DNA from: Steroidobacter agaridevorans
GTDB lineage: Bacteria; Pseudomonadota; Gammaproteobacteria; Steroidobacterales; Steroidobacteraceae
Assembly (NCBI RefSeq): GCF_009932555.1
Contig: NZ_BLJO01000004.1
Coordinates: 454,367-518,366 of the forward strand
Direction of reading: 5' to 3'
DNA length: 64,000 bases
The position numbers were made by a program, and so were the translations under genes. Below, piece by piece: positions 10,280-19,976 of the stretch. The number at the start of each line of letters is the position of its first letter. Position 1 is the stretch's first letter. Below the pieces are notes generated by a model that was not told the DNA's origin, searched no databases, and saw nothing but the letters and a program-made list of their open reading frames with translations.

Positions 10280-11092
10280 TCAGGGCACGCGGGGCGGGAC
10301 GATGGGATGCGAGCTGGACAGGCCGCCATCGACCGGGAATGCCTGCCCGTTGACGTACGACGCCGCGTCCGACGCCAGGAACAGGGCCATGCGTGCAATT
10401 TCGATGGGAGCGCCTGCGCGGCGCAGCGGGTTGAGCTGGCCAATCTTATTGTCGGTGCCGCGGGCCCGTGCCTGGTCGAAGATGGGCTTGGTCATGCCGG
10501 TTTCGATCAGGCCGGGACAAATGGCATTGATACGTACGCCACTGCCGGAGAGTTGATAGGCCGTGGTTTGTACCAGGCTGATCACGCCGGCTTTGCTCGC
10601 GCTGTAGGGCGAGCCGCCCGCGCCCGAGCGCAGGCCAGCGACCGAGGCAGTGCAGATGATCGAGCCTCGCTTGCGCGGTGTCATCACTCGGGCTGCATGC
10701 TTCACGGCGAGGAACGTGCCGATCAGGTTGATGGTCAGCACCTGCAGCCAATGCTCCGGTGTCTGCTCGTTGAGCGGCACCAGTCCGCCGCTGATGCCGG
10801 CATTGGCAAAACAAACATCGAGCGCGCCGTATTCGCGGACCGCGCTGTCGATGGCCTCGGAAATGTTCGCTTCCTGCGACGAATCGCTGACGAGGGCTGT
10901 GGCGCGGCCGTTGTCCTTGCGGATCGCGGCCACCGTTTCTTCCACTTCAGGTGCGCGATCCAGAGCCACGACGGCGGCGCCTGCCTGCGCGAACACGATG
11001 GCGCTGGCGCGGCCAATGCCGCTGGCGGCGCCGGTGACGAGCGCGACCTTGCCCTTGAGCTGGCCTTCGACGGCGGGATCGGGAATTTGCAT
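10280..11092 (-). CDS. Short-chain dehydrogenase/reductase (classical SDR)
   Basis: A 270-residue NAD(P)-dependent oxidoreductase. The cofactor motif TGAASGIG is at 20-27, NAGIS follows, and the catalytic Ser and YSASK motif are present. The C-terminus ends with YVNGQAFPVDGG, typical of FabG-like SDRs. D in LDRAPE suggests NAD preference. Start at ATG 11092; the longer frame upstream lacks family similarity. It is divergent from the acyl-CoA ligase, and the two may act in degradation of the same carboxylic acid. The substrate cannot be told. Confidence 0.92.
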   Translation of the reverse strand: MQIPDPAVEGQLKGKVALVTGAASGIGRASAIVFAQAGAAVVALDRAPEVEETVAAIRKDNGRATALVSDSSQEANISEAIDSAVREYGALDVCFANAGISGGLVPLNEQTPEHWLQVLTINLIGTFLAVKHAARVMTPRKRGSIICTASVAGLRSGAGGSPYSASKAGVISLVQTTAYQLSGSGVRINAICPGLIETGMTKPIFDQARARGTDNKIGQLNPLRRAGAPIEIARMALFLASDAASYVNGQAFPVDGGLSSSHPIVPPRVP

Positions 11093-11266
11093 GGTTGTCC
11101 TACCGGTTCGGGAACGTTTTTTCGCAGACCGGAATTGGGCTGCAAACGCTTCTGATCGATTAGGCGTCGAGTGTGTCCGTGAGTATGAATTAATGCAATG
11201 CCACCCCGGCCTGGCTGTCGACGCGCATGGCTTTGTGGCATGGTGCCGGCCCACTAAACAAAACCC

Positions 11267-12835
11267 GTGACGATCGCAATGAATGTCACTTCCCCCGAGA
11301 CCTTGTTCGAGCAGGAGTTCGGCCTGATCGCCGACCTGGTGCATGCCTATGCCCAGGAGCGCCCCCGGCATCCGGCGCTGATCGACGAGCAACGCAGTCT
11401 CAGCTATGGCGAGCTGGATCAGTCAATGGATCGGGTGGCCGTTGCCTTGCAGCGGGATCGTGTGGGCAGCGGCGAAGCGGTGGCGATCTGCGCGGCTTCC
11501 TGTGTCGACTATGGCGTTGTGTTTCTTGGCGCCCTGCGCGCCGGCGTGGCGGTCGCGCCATTGTCGCCTTCGTCGACCCCCGAGTCGTTGGTGACCATGC
11601 TCGCCGACAGCGGCTCGAAGATCCTGTTTTTGGATGAGAGCGTCGCCGTCGCGCTGGCGACGGTTGCGTTGCCGGCCGGCTTGCAGCTGGTGCGCCTGGA
11701 TCGCGCTCCGGGTGTGCGCTCGCTCGACGCCTGGCTCGCTCCTGCGGGCGGCGTGCCAGTGCCGGTGGCCATCGCACCGGATGCGCCGTTCAACATCATC
11801 TATTCCTCCGGCACGACCGGCACGCCCAAGGGCATCGTGCAGCCTCACAGCATGCGTTGGGCGCACGTTCGCCGCGCGCGGAGCTTCGGTTATGACCGTG
11901 AGGCGGTGACGATTTGCTCCACGCCGCTGTACTCCAACACCACGCTCGTGAGTTTCTTTCCCGCGATTGCCGGCGGCGGCAGCGTGGTGTTGATGCCCAA
12001 GTTCGAGGCGGGAAAGTTCCTCGAGTTGTCGCAGCGGCATAAGGTGACGCACGCGATGCTGGTGCCGGTCCAGTATCAGCGGCTGATGGATCGGCCGGAC
12101 TTCGATCAGTTCGACCTCGGCAGCTATCGCATGAAGTTCTGCACCAGCGCGCCGTTCGCCGCTGCGCTCAAGTCGGACATCCTGCGCCGCTGGCCGGGCG
12201 GCTTGATCGAGTATTACGGCATGACCGAAGGCGGCGGCACGTGCCAACTGCTCGCCCACGAGTTTCCGGAGAAGTTACATACGGTCGGCAAGCCGGTGCC
12301 GGGCCACGACATCCGCCTGATCGACGAGCAGGGCGAGGAAGTGGCCCCAGGGCAGATCGGCGAAGTCGTCGGTCGCTCGCCCGCGATGATGAAAGGTTAT
12401 TTCAACCAGCCCGGCAAGACTGCCGAGGCGGAGTGGTTCGACGCCGCCGGCAATCGTTTCATCCGCACCGGCGACGTCGGCCGCTTCGATGCCGACGGCT
12501 TCCTGACCCTGATGGATCGCCGCAAGGACATGATCATCTCCGGCGGCTTCAACATTTATCCCAGCGACCTGGAAGCCGTGCTGTTTCAGCATCCGGCCGT
12601 GCGCGACGGTGCTGTCATCGGCGTGCCGTCGAAAGAATGGGGCGAGACGCCGGTCGCGTTCGTCGTGCTACGCGCCGACGCGTTGGCCACCGCCGACGAC
12701 ATCAAGCAATGGACCAACGAGCGTCTCGGCAAGACGCAGCGGCTGTCCGCCGTCCGACTGGCAGCGGAGCTGCCGCGAAGTGCGATCGGCAAAGTCCTGA
12801 AACGCGAACTGCGCGATCAGTACTCGGCCGCTTAG
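11267..12835 (+). CDS. AMP-dependent acyl-CoA synthetase/ligase
   Basis: Activates a carboxylic acid to its CoA thioester through an acyl-adenylate. The 522-residue protein has the P-loop-like YSSGTTGTPKG, the YGMTEGG motif, TGDVGRFDADGFL, the hinge DRRKDMIISGGFNIYP, and the catalytic C-terminal Lys in RSAIGKVLKREL. Starts are GTG 11267 or ATG 11279. Overall shape fits medium/long-chain or aromatic acyl-CoA ligases; specificity is unknown. It is divergent from an SDR gene and overlaps the next gene tail-to-tail by 4 nt. Confidence 0.92.
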   Translation: MTIAMNVTSPETLFEQEFGLIADLVHAYAQERPRHPALIDEQRSLSYGELDQSMDRVAVALQRDRVGSGEAVAICAASCVDYGVVFLGALRAGVAVAPLSPSSTPESLVTMLADSGSKILFLDESVAVALATVALPAGLQLVRLDRAPGVRSLDAWLAPAGGVPVPVAIAPDAPFNIIYSSGTTGTPKGIVQPHSMRWAHVRRARSFGYDREAVTICSTPLYSNTTLVSFFPAIAGGGSVVLMPKFEAGKFLELSQRHKVTHAMLVPVQYQRLMDRPDFDQFDLGSYRMKFCTSAPFAAALKSDILRRWPGGLIEYYGMTEGGGTCQLLAHEFPEKLHTVGKPVPGHDIRLIDEQGEEVAPGQIGEVVGRSPAMMKGYFNQPGKTAEAEWFDAAGNRFIRTGDVGRFDADGFLTLMDRRKDMIISGGFNIYPSDLEAVLFQHPAVRDGAVIGVPSKEWGETPVAFVVLRADALATADDIKQWTNERLGKTQRLSAVRLAAELPRSAIGKVLKRELRDQYSAA

Positions 12836-14412
12836 AAGCCGTCGAAGAACGACTGCACGGCCGCCAGACAGAAAGGCGGCACCAGCGAGCTGTGATATGC
12901 ATCCGCCACGGCTTGCGCGCCACCGTCGGTTGCACCGCCTGCGATAGCGGCAGCAGCGACAGATTCCTTTGCAGTATTGAAGCCGAGCTTGATCGCTGCG
13001 TCGTCATCGTCGAGCGACGGCTCGTCGTCGACGTCCAGCACGCGAATCGATGCCGTCACGCCGGCGGCGGTCCAATAGCGTTGCATCAGCTCCGTGTTCA
13101 TGTACTGAACCGTCGGATCGTCATGGCCCGCACACAACAACACCGGTGAAGTCGGGCTCCAGTTGCGCAGGTCGTTCGCCTTGAAGGCGACGCGCAGTGG
13201 ATGCGCCGGCGCAGCGGCGGGCAAGCCATCGGTGACTGTTGGGAAGCCGCCGTCAGGGTGTGCCAGCGAGTCCTGCAGATAGCTGCCTCGGAATGCATTT
13301 GTGACCAGAAAATCAGCGCCGAAGCCGCGTGCGAACACGGGCGCCAGTTCAGCCGGTGTCGTTGCAGGTGTGTAGGCGGCGTACGCTGGATCTGGCGGCG
13401 TGCTGCTGAACACTTGCTCTCGCGGCAATCGGCCTTCGTCGTAGAGCTGCCCTCGCGTGCCGGTCGTTGGTAACAACGTATCGATGCCGGTTGCGTATTT
13501 AGCCTCGAAGGCATCGGTCGGGGCGGAGTAGATGTTGCCGTAGATGCGTTGATACGCAGTCATGATCCAGCTCACCAGCAGTGGCCCGCTCTGGATGACC
13601 TGGCCTTGAAACACGGCATCGCCAAACGCGCCGAGTGCATAAGGTCCCGACATGGGCGCGGCTGCCGTCACCGCTACACCGTTCTTTTGTAACAATCGAT
13701 GCGTAGCCATGGCGACGAAGCCGCCCTGCGAATATCCAGTGATGAACAGGCGGCCGCTGTCGGTGATGGTGGGCGCGGTGCTCGTCGGCAGCGCGCTGCG
13801 CGCGCCCGCCAATGCATCGGATGTATCTTTCGCCTGTTGGTCGGCGTGCAGATACGGATGATAGGGCAAGGTCGAAGTGTCATAGCCCGCGTAGTTCGGC
13901 GCCACGACGATATAACCTTGCGCCGCGAACGCAGCTGCGATCAGCAAGCCTTCGGCGTTCTCGGTGTTCGACAGGTCCGCGATGTTGAATGCTTTCTCGG
14001 CCCGAGTGCCATGGGCGTACACCACCACGGGTCGCGGCCCCTGGCACGCCGCATTCGTTCCTGTCGGAATCATCAGCGCGCCGGACGCGGTGGTCGGCTG
14101 TTGAGCCGGATCCTGCGTGTTGTATCGAATCTGGTGGACGTCGACGCCGCATTCCGGGTCGACGATGAAATCCAACACGCGCCCGGCCGTGGAATTCGCA
14201 CCGATCAGATTGATCAGATCCGGAATCGAGAACGAGGCGATGCGCGGCGGCGGATTCTCGATCAGCGTGCCCGAGGTCGGTGGAGGTGGCGGTTGCTCGG
14301 CTTCGCCGGTATCGGGCGAGTCATCGTCATTGTTGCTGCAAGCGGCGAGCATCAACGCGCTGCCGAGTACCGCAATTACTTTCCATCCAACGGAGCTGAA
14401 CGCAGCTGACAT
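12832..14412 (-). CDS. Secreted lipoprotein of the alpha/beta-hydrolase fold (lipase/esterase-like)
   Basis: A 526-residue exported protein. A signal peptide ends in a lipobox-like LMLAACSNN (Cys about 25), followed by a Pro-rich stretch, so it is probably anchored in the outer membrane. The nucleophile elbow GYSQGG and oxyanion-side block VVVYAHGT fit an alpha/beta hydrolase; the late CAGHDDPTVQ could hold the acid residue. ATG 14412 is preferred over upstream codons because it places the signal peptide at the N-terminus. It resembles secreted lipases of the LIP family, but the substrate is uncertain. Confidence 0.83.
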   Translation of the reverse strand: MSAAFSSVGWKVIAVLGSALMLAACSNNDDDSPDTGEAEQPPPPPTSGTLIENPPPRIASFSIPDLINLIGANSTAGRVLDFIVDPECGVDVHQIRYNTQDPAQQPTTASGALMIPTGTNAACQGPRPVVVYAHGTRAEKAFNIADLSNTENAEGLLIAAAFAAQGYIVVAPNYAGYDTSTLPYHPYLHADQQAKDTSDALAGARSALPTSTAPTITDSGRLFITGYSQGGFVAMATHRLLQKNGVAVTAAAPMSGPYALGAFGDAVFQGQVIQSGPLLVSWIMTAYQRIYGNIYSAPTDAFEAKYATGIDTLLPTTGTRGQLYDEGRLPREQVFSSTPPDPAYAAYTPATTPAELAPVFARGFGADFLVTNAFRGSYLQDSLAHPDGGFPTVTDGLPAAAPAHPLRVAFKANDLRNWSPTSPVLLCAGHDDPTVQYMNTELMQRYWTAAGVTASIRVLDVDDEPSLDDDDAAIKLGFNTAKESVAAAAIAGGATDGGAQAVADAYHSSLVPPFCLAAVQSFFDGF

Positions 14413-14577
14413 CTCATGCTTCCTCGCTATCGGCGTACGTACTAATGCCTGAGCGAGCAATCTGGATCGTCGCTATCCGAAAATTTTGTAGGACACTCGT
14501 GCGGGCCGCGGCGTCGGGAACCTTCCGACGGGTCGTGACTTTGATAGTGTTCGGTTTTCTGCAACGAGCGCCGAGAC

Positions 14578-15141
14578 ATGTCCTCGAAAAAATTACCAGC
14601 AGGCTGGGCCGACGACGTGCTGCATTTCTGGTTCGAGGAGCTGAGCCAGAAGGATTGGTTCGGCAGCAGCACGCGAGTCGATGAGATATGTCGCGCGCGT
14701 TTCGGCGATATCTATGCGGCGCTGAAGGCTGAACCACCGGCGCCCGAAAGCCTGGATGCACGCACGCTGCTTGCGGCGGTCATCGTGTTCGATCAATTCC
14801 CACGCAACATCTTCCGCAAAACGCCGGACGCGTACGCGACCGACGCCAATGCGCTGGCACTAGCGAGGCACGCGGTGGAGGCCGGCAAGGATCGGTCGTT
14901 GCCCGAGATGCAGCGGCACTTTCTTTATATGCCGTTCATGCATAGCGAGGACTTGATGGCGCAGGCGGAGTCGGTTCGCTTGATTACCGCGCTGGGAGTT
15001 CCGGACGGCGTGAAGTACGCACGCCATCATCATTCCGTCGTCGAGCGCTTCGGGCGTTTCCCCCATCGCAACAGCATCCTCGGGCGTCGTTCGACCCCCG
15101 AGGAGCTGGAATTCTTGAAAACGGAGCCGCCGCTGGTTTGA
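14578..15141 (+). CDS. DUF924 family protein
   Basis: A 187-residue soluble helical protein. Family features are VLHFWFEE near the N-terminus, the DQFPRNIFR block (about 72-80), MPFMHSEDL and VERFGRFPHRN. DUF924 has a TPR-like fold of unknown function. It is convergent with the MFS gene, leaving 4 nt between the stops. Confidence 0.9.
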   Translation: MSSKKLPAGWADDVLHFWFEELSQKDWFGSSTRVDEICRARFGDIYAALKAEPPAPESLDARTLLAAVIVFDQFPRNIFRKTPDAYATDANALALARHAVEAGKDRSLPEMQRHFLYMPFMHSEDLMAQAESVRLITALGVPDGVKYARHHHSVVERFGRFPHRNSILGRRSTPEELEFLKTEPPLV

Positions 15142-15145
15142 TGAC

Positions 15146-16534
15146 TCAGAGGCCGGCTGCGGCGCGCGCCTGGTTGCCGGTTTCGATGTCCTCGCGCAGC
15201 GTCTTGGCGGCGAGATAATAGTGCAGTGCCGACCAGAGATTGATCAGCAGCGTCACACGGATCGACCAGCGCAGGCCGTCGGCGAGCGCCACCTTGTCGG
15301 CGATGCCTTGCGACACGAAATACTCCTTGAACAGATCGCTCAACGCGCCGGTGAACATTGGCCCAAGGCCGAGGCCGATGAAGTTGAGGATGAGCAGCAG
15401 AAACGCCGAGGCAAGGGCGCGTTCGCGCAATCCGACCAGCCGATGCGTCGACGCGATGCTCGGTCCGAGATAGGCGGCAGCCAGGGCGATATACAAAGTG
15501 AGCAACAGCATCGCCGCGACCGTGTTGTTCAGCGAATAGACCACCAGGCCGAACGGCACGACGATGACCAGCGTGATTGCCGGAATCCACACATACCAAC
15601 GCGGATCCTGCGTGCGTGCGAAATAGCGATCGCACCAGGCGCCGCCCAGGTAGGTGCCGGAGAGCCCGCCGAGTGCGACGACCAGGGACAGCCACGCGCC
15701 CACATCGCCCAGGCTCATGCCGTGGCTGCGCATGAAGAACGGCGAATAGAACGAGCTCAAGCCATAGCTCACGAACGCGTGCAGACCGGCGGCGAGCGAG
15801 AGATGGCGGAAAGATTTCTTGGCCCACAGGTTGCCCATCACCTGCCGGAACGGCGGCGGCTCGGCGATCGCAACCGGCGTGGGCTCGGAGAAGCCCCGCG
15901 GCGGCTCTTTGACCGTGAGCTTCAGGATCAGCGCGACCACCAGGCCGGGCAGGCCGACGGTAAAGAACGCGGCACGCCAGCCATATTCATGGGCTACCAG
16001 ACCGCCCACCAGAAAGCCGAGCGCGCTGCCGCCATACACGCCCATCGAATAGATCGACAAGGCGGTGGCGCGTTTCTTCGGCTCGACATAGTCGCTGATG
16101 ATCGAATAGGCGGAGGGACTGCAGCCTGCCTCGCCGATGCCGACGCCGATGCGCGCGAACAGCAGGTGCCAGAAATTCTTCGCCATGCCGCAGAAGACGG
16201 TGAACGCGCTCCAGATCACGATCGAGGCGGTGATGATGTTGACGCGATTGCGCGTGTCGGCCATGCGCGCGATGGGAATGCCGAGCGTCGAATAGAACGC
16301 GGCGAACGCGAGGCCGCTCAGCATGCCGAGCTGCCAGTCGTGCAGGTCGAATTCCTGCTTGATGGGCTCCAGCACGATCGACAGGATCTGCCGGTCGACG
16401 TAGTTGAAGACGTAGATGACGAACAGCAGCCAGACGACGTAGTTGCGGTAGGCATTGCTGGCGCTGAACGTGCTTGCGCCCGCGCCGCTTGCACTGACGG
16501 CTCGGTCGCCGACCGATCCTGCCTCTACTGCCAT
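15146..16534 (-). CDS. MFS transporter (Spinster-like family)
   Basis: A carrier of about 462 residues with twelve predicted membrane segments. The first helix and loop contain YVFNYVDRQILSIVLEPIK, the hallmark of spinster-like MFS proteins, followed by the loop 2-3 motif GIPIARMADTRNR and GIGEAGCSPSAYSII. The ATG at 16534 removes a short unlikely N-terminal extension. Members export or import organic acids and lipids; nothing here fixes the substrate. Confidence 0.88.
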   Translation of the reverse strand: MAVEAGSVGDRAVSASGAGASTFSASNAYRNYVVWLLFVIYVFNYVDRQILSIVLEPIKQEFDLHDWQLGMLSGLAFAAFYSTLGIPIARMADTRNRVNIITASIVIWSAFTVFCGMAKNFWHLLFARIGVGIGEAGCSPSAYSIISDYVEPKKRATALSIYSMGVYGGSALGFLVGGLVAHEYGWRAAFFTVGLPGLVVALILKLTVKEPPRGFSEPTPVAIAEPPPFRQVMGNLWAKKSFRHLSLAAGLHAFVSYGLSSFYSPFFMRSHGMSLGDVGAWLSLVVALGGLSGTYLGGAWCDRYFARTQDPRWYVWIPAITLVIVVPFGLVVYSLNNTVAAMLLLTLYIALAAAYLGPSIASTHRLVGLRERALASAFLLLILNFIGLGLGPMFTGALSDLFKEYFVSQGIADKVALADGLRWSIRVTLLINLWSALHYYLAAKTLREDIETGNQARAAAGL

Positions 16535-16711
16535 GTCATCCCCCCGGTGCAATGTCGGGGCATTGTGTCATCGCGAGGCGCGTTTGACATCGCGCGAGCA
16601 GTCAAGAAATGACCAAGACTGTCCCGCCTGGGCCCGCCAGTTTCGCGATGTAGAAGTACGGCGGCCGGTTGACACTTCTTTACCCGGGCAGGGTGCCGCT
16701 AGAATGAAGTC

Positions 16712-18001
16712 ATGAACGCGAACAAGCTGAAGACCGAGGGCGACGCCGCCGCGGTTGCTGAATCGATGCAGGCCCTGGGCCGCGCCGCCAAGAGTGCCGC
16801 CAAGTCCCTGGCTCAGGCGACCACCCACGCCAAGAACGCCGCTTTGAAAGCGGCCGCCGCCGCAATCCGCGAGCGGCGAGCCGATTTGCTGGCCGCCAAT
16901 CGCGCCGATGTCGAGCAAGCCACACAGCGGGGCCTGTCGTCATCGCTGCTCGATCGGCTCGTCTTGAATGAGCAACGCGTCGAAGCCATGGCGCGTGGCA
17001 TCGAGGATATCGTCGCCTTGCCGGACCCCATCGGCAGCGTCATCACCAGCTGGACTCGCCCGAACGGGTTGAAGATCGAGCGCGTGCGCGTGCCGCTGGG
17101 CGTCGTCGGCATCATTTATGAGAGCCGGCCCAACGTCACCGCCGACGCCGGTGCGCTTTGTTTGAAATCGGGCAACGCGGTCATTCTTCGCGGCGGCAGC
17201 GAGAGCAACCGCTCGATCAAAGCGATTCACGAATGTCTCGCCGCCGGGCTGCGAGCCGCGGGTTTGCCCGAAGCGGCGATTCAGGTCGTGCCGACCACCG
17301 ATCGCGCGGCGGTGGGTTACATGCTCTCGAGCATGACCGAATTCATCAATGTGGTCGTGCCTCGCGGCGGTCGTAGTTTGGTCGAGCGCGTACAGAAGGA
17401 AGCGCGCGTTCCCGTGATCGGTCATCTAGATGGCAATTGCCACGTGTATGTGGATCGCGATGCCGATGTCGGCATGGCTCGCGAGGTCGTGCTCAACGCG
17501 AAGCTGCGTCGCACGGGTGTGTGCGGAGCCGCCGAGACAGTGTTGTTCGATCGCGCCGGCAATGCCGCTGCGACTGTTTTGAAGTCGCTGCTCGATGCGG
17601 GCTGCGAAGTGCGCGGCGATGAAACGTTGCAGCGTCTCGACGCGCGCATCGTGCCCGCGTCCGAAGCGGACTGGAGCACCGAATATCTCGAGCCCATCAT
17701 TGCCGCCAAAACGGTCGACGGCGTCGACGAAGCCATCGCGCACATTGCGAAGTACGGCTCGGCGCACACCGAGTCCATCGTCACGGCCAATTCAGCTACG
17801 GCCGAGCGCTTTCTCGGCGGCGTCGACAGCGCCATCGTTTTGCATAACGCATCGACCCAGTTCGCCGACGGCGGCGAATTCGGCATGGGCGCGGAAATCG
17901 GCATTTCCACCGATAAATTCCATGCGCGCGGCCCGGTGGGCGTCGAGCAGCTCACCAGTTACAAGTATGTGGTGCGCGGCTCGGGCCAAATCCGGCCCTG
18001 A
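16712..18001 (+). CDS. proA: Glutamate-5-semialdehyde dehydrogenase (gamma-glutamyl phosphate reductase)
   Basis: Second enzyme of proline synthesis, reducing gamma-glutamyl phosphate with NADPH. The 429-residue sequence has the [14 protein letters not shown] block, [14 protein letters not shown], the catalytic Cys in [11 protein letters not shown], and the C-terminal [15 protein letters not shown]. The N-terminal helix is Ala/Lys-rich. It stands alone from proB, with an OmpA-like gene 40 nt downstream. Confidence 0.96.
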   Translation: MNANKLKTEGDAAAVAESMQALGRAAKSAAKSLAQATTHAKNAALKAAAAAIRERRADLLAANRADVEQATQRGLSSSLLDRLVLNEQRVEAMARGIEDIVALPDPIGSVITSWTRPNGLKIERVRVPLGVVGIIYESRPNVTADAGALCLKSGNAVILRGGSESNRSIKAIHECLAAGLRAAGLPEAAIQVVPTTDRAAVGYMLSSMTEFINVVVPRGGRSLVERVQKEARVPVIGHLDGNCHVYVDRDADVGMAREVVLNAKLRRTGVCGAAETVLFDRAGNAAATVLKSLLDAGCEVRGDETLQRLDARIVPASEADWSTEYLEPIIAAKTVDGVDEAIAHIAKYGSAHTESIVTANSATAERFLGGVDSAIVLHNASTQFADGGEFGMGAEIGISTDKFHARGPVGVEQLTSYKYVVRGSGQIRP

Positions 18002-18041
18002 CGTTATACTCACCGCCAGTTTCGATTCCGGGCCCGTTCGT

Positions 18042-19499
18042 ATGTTGCAGCTATTCGCGCTGATCGTTGTTGTGTTCCTGAGTTTCGGCGCCCTGCCGGC
18101 GTCGGCCGCCGGCAATCTCGATGCCGCTGCGTTGGCCGCCGCCGTTGAAAAAGGCCGCGCCGAGCAGCTCGACGTGCTCGCGCCAAGGACGTTTGCGGCG
18201 GCGGTTCAGGCCAGCCAGAACGCCACCAAGGAAGCTGAACGAGGCCGTGGCACTGAAAAAGTTGCCGCCCGTGTGCAGGAAGGCGAGGCGGCCCTGCAGA
18301 AGGCCCGCACTGTCGCAACGAATGCCCGCCAGACGCTGGGTGGCGTCATCAAGACCCGGCAGGATGCATTGGTTGCCGAAGCGCCGAAATTCTCGGGCGA
18401 GGCATGGACCAAGGCCAACGATCGTTTCCTGCAGGCCATGCGCGAGAACGAGAGCGGCGATCTGCCGAACGCGCAGAAGCGGGCCGCTGAGGCCGAGGTC
18501 CTGTTACGCGATGCGGAGCTGATCGGCATCAAAGGCGGCATTCTCAACGAAGCGCGCAATCTGATCGCCCAGGCCGATGAGGCAAAGGTGGAGCGCTACG
18601 CGCCACGCACGCTGCAATCGGCGAAGCGTCACCTCGCCGAGGCGGAGCAGGAAATCCAGCGCAATCGCTACGACGTTGCTCAGCCTCGCAAGCTCGCTGC
18701 TCAGGCACGGTACGACGCGCGTCATGCGACTTATCTGGCCGCGCAGGTCCAGCGCGTCATGCAACAGGAGAAGGACGATCAGGCGGGCATCGAGGCGTTG
18801 ATCCTGTCTTGGGAAGAGCCGCTCCAGCGCATTGCCGACGACATGGAACTCGACATTCGCTTCGACGAAGGCCACCAGGCGCCGATGAAGGAGCTGGGTG
18901 AGTACGCTCAGCAGCGCACGGCGGAAGTGCGTCGCTTGAAGCAGGAACTGCAGGATCGCGAAGAGCAGATCGCCGCGCTGAATAATCAGTTGAAGCGAGT
19001 CGAGTCGCGCTTGGGCGGCGAGTCGCAGGAGCGCATCGCGCTTCAGCGCCAGGTCGACGCGCAGGCACAGCTGCGAGCGAATATCGCCGCGATTGAGGCG
19101 TCGTTCTCGTCGGATGAGGCGCGCGTGTATCGGCAGGGCGAACATGTGGTCATGTCATTGCTGGGCATCAACTTCCCCTCGGGTCGCAGCACCATCGATG
19201 GCAGCAGCGCAGCGCTGATGAAGAAGGTGCAGAGCGCCCTGGCGCGATTCCCGGATGCGACCGTCGTCGTCGAAGGTCACACCGATGCGAACGGCAGCGA
19301 CTCGGCCAACCTGATCCTGTCACAGGATCGCGCGGACGCGGTGAAGCAGTATCTCGTGAGTCAGTTCGGCGCGAATGCCGAGAAGGTCAGCTCGATCGGA
19401 TATGGCGAGGCAAGGCCGGTCGCGACGAACGAGACGGCCGCGGGTCGTGCGCGCAATCGGCGCATCGACCTGGTGATTCACGTGCAGGGCAGCGGCTGA
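18042..19499 (+). CDS. OmpA-family peptidoglycan-associated protein with long coiled-coil region
   Basis: A 485-residue exported protein. A signal peptide (1-22, ends at SAAG) is followed by a long Ala/Glu/Arg-rich helical region (about 25-345) that should form coiled coils. The OmpA C-terminal domain (about 365-480) has FPSGRSTIDG, VVVEGHTDANGSDSANLILSQ and RARNRRIDLVI, which bind peptidoglycan. The start is 40 nt after proA. Likely function is envelope anchoring or structure. Confidence 0.88.
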   Translation: MLQLFALIVVVFLSFGALPASAAGNLDAAALAAAVEKGRAEQLDVLAPRTFAAAVQASQNATKEAERGRGTEKVAARVQEGEAALQKARTVATNARQTLGGVIKTRQDALVAEAPKFSGEAWTKANDRFLQAMRENESGDLPNAQKRAAEAEVLLRDAELIGIKGGILNEARNLIAQADEAKVERYAPRTLQSAKRHLAEAEQEIQRNRYDVAQPRKLAAQARYDARHATYLAAQVQRVMQQEKDDQAGIEALILSWEEPLQRIADDMELDIRFDEGHQAPMKELGEYAQQRTAEVRRLKQELQDREEQIAALNNQLKRVESRLGGESQERIALQRQVDAQAQLRANIAAIEASFSSDEARVYRQGEHVVMSLLGINFPSGRSTIDGSSAALMKKVQSALARFPDATVVVEGHTDANGSDSANLILSQDRADAVKQYLVSQFGANAEKVSSIGYGEARPVATNETAAGRARNRRIDLVIHVQGSG

Positions 19500-19502
19500 G
19501 TT

Positions 19503-19976
19503 TTAGCGGTCATGCGCATGAGGATGCTCATGCGTATGGTCATGACCCGGAACGGCGCAGCGCTCGCAATTCACCCAGCCTGAGTCGCCGTTGACGTAGT
19601 GCTCCTTCTTCCAGATGGGCACGCGGTGTTTCACTTCATCGATGATGTAACGACACGCGGCGAAGGCCTCGGCGCGATGCTTCGAGCTGACGCCGACCCA
19701 GACGGCGACGTCGCCGATCGCGAGTGAGCCGACGCGGTGGACGCAGGCGGCTTTCAATATGCCGAAGCGAGCGATGGCTTCGTTGACGATGCGCTCGCCT
19801 TCCTTGTTCGCCAACGCTTCGAACGCCTCGTATTCCAGGCGAGTGACGGCGTGGCCTTCATTGTGATTGCGCACCCAGCCTTCGAAGGAGGCATAGCCGC
19901 CGGCGGCATCGTCGGCGAGCTCGCGACGGTATGCGTCGAGGGTCAGGGCGGTTGTGCTGAAGGAGAAAGGTTTCAT
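19503..19976 (-). CDS. moaE: Molybdopterin synthase catalytic subunit
   Basis: MoaE takes sulfur from the MoaD C-terminal thiocarboxylate and inserts it into cyclic pyranopterin to make molybdopterin. The 157-residue protein contains FEGWVRNHNEG, EAFEALANKEGERI, HRVGSLAIGD and the catalytic VPIWKKEHY. The C-terminus adds a His-rich tail (GHDHTHEHPHAHDR, 144-157), which could bind a metal. It overlaps the MobA-MoaD fusion gene by 4 nt, so subunits are probably made in a coupled way. Confidence 0.95.
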   Translation of the reverse strand: MKPFSFSTTALTLDAYRRELADDAAGGYASFEGWVRNHNEGHAVTRLEYEAFEALANKEGERIVNEAIARFGILKAACVHRVGSLAIGDVAVWVGVSSKHRAEAFAACRYIIDEVKHRVPIWKKEHYVNGDSGWVNCERCAVPGHDHTHEHPHAHDR

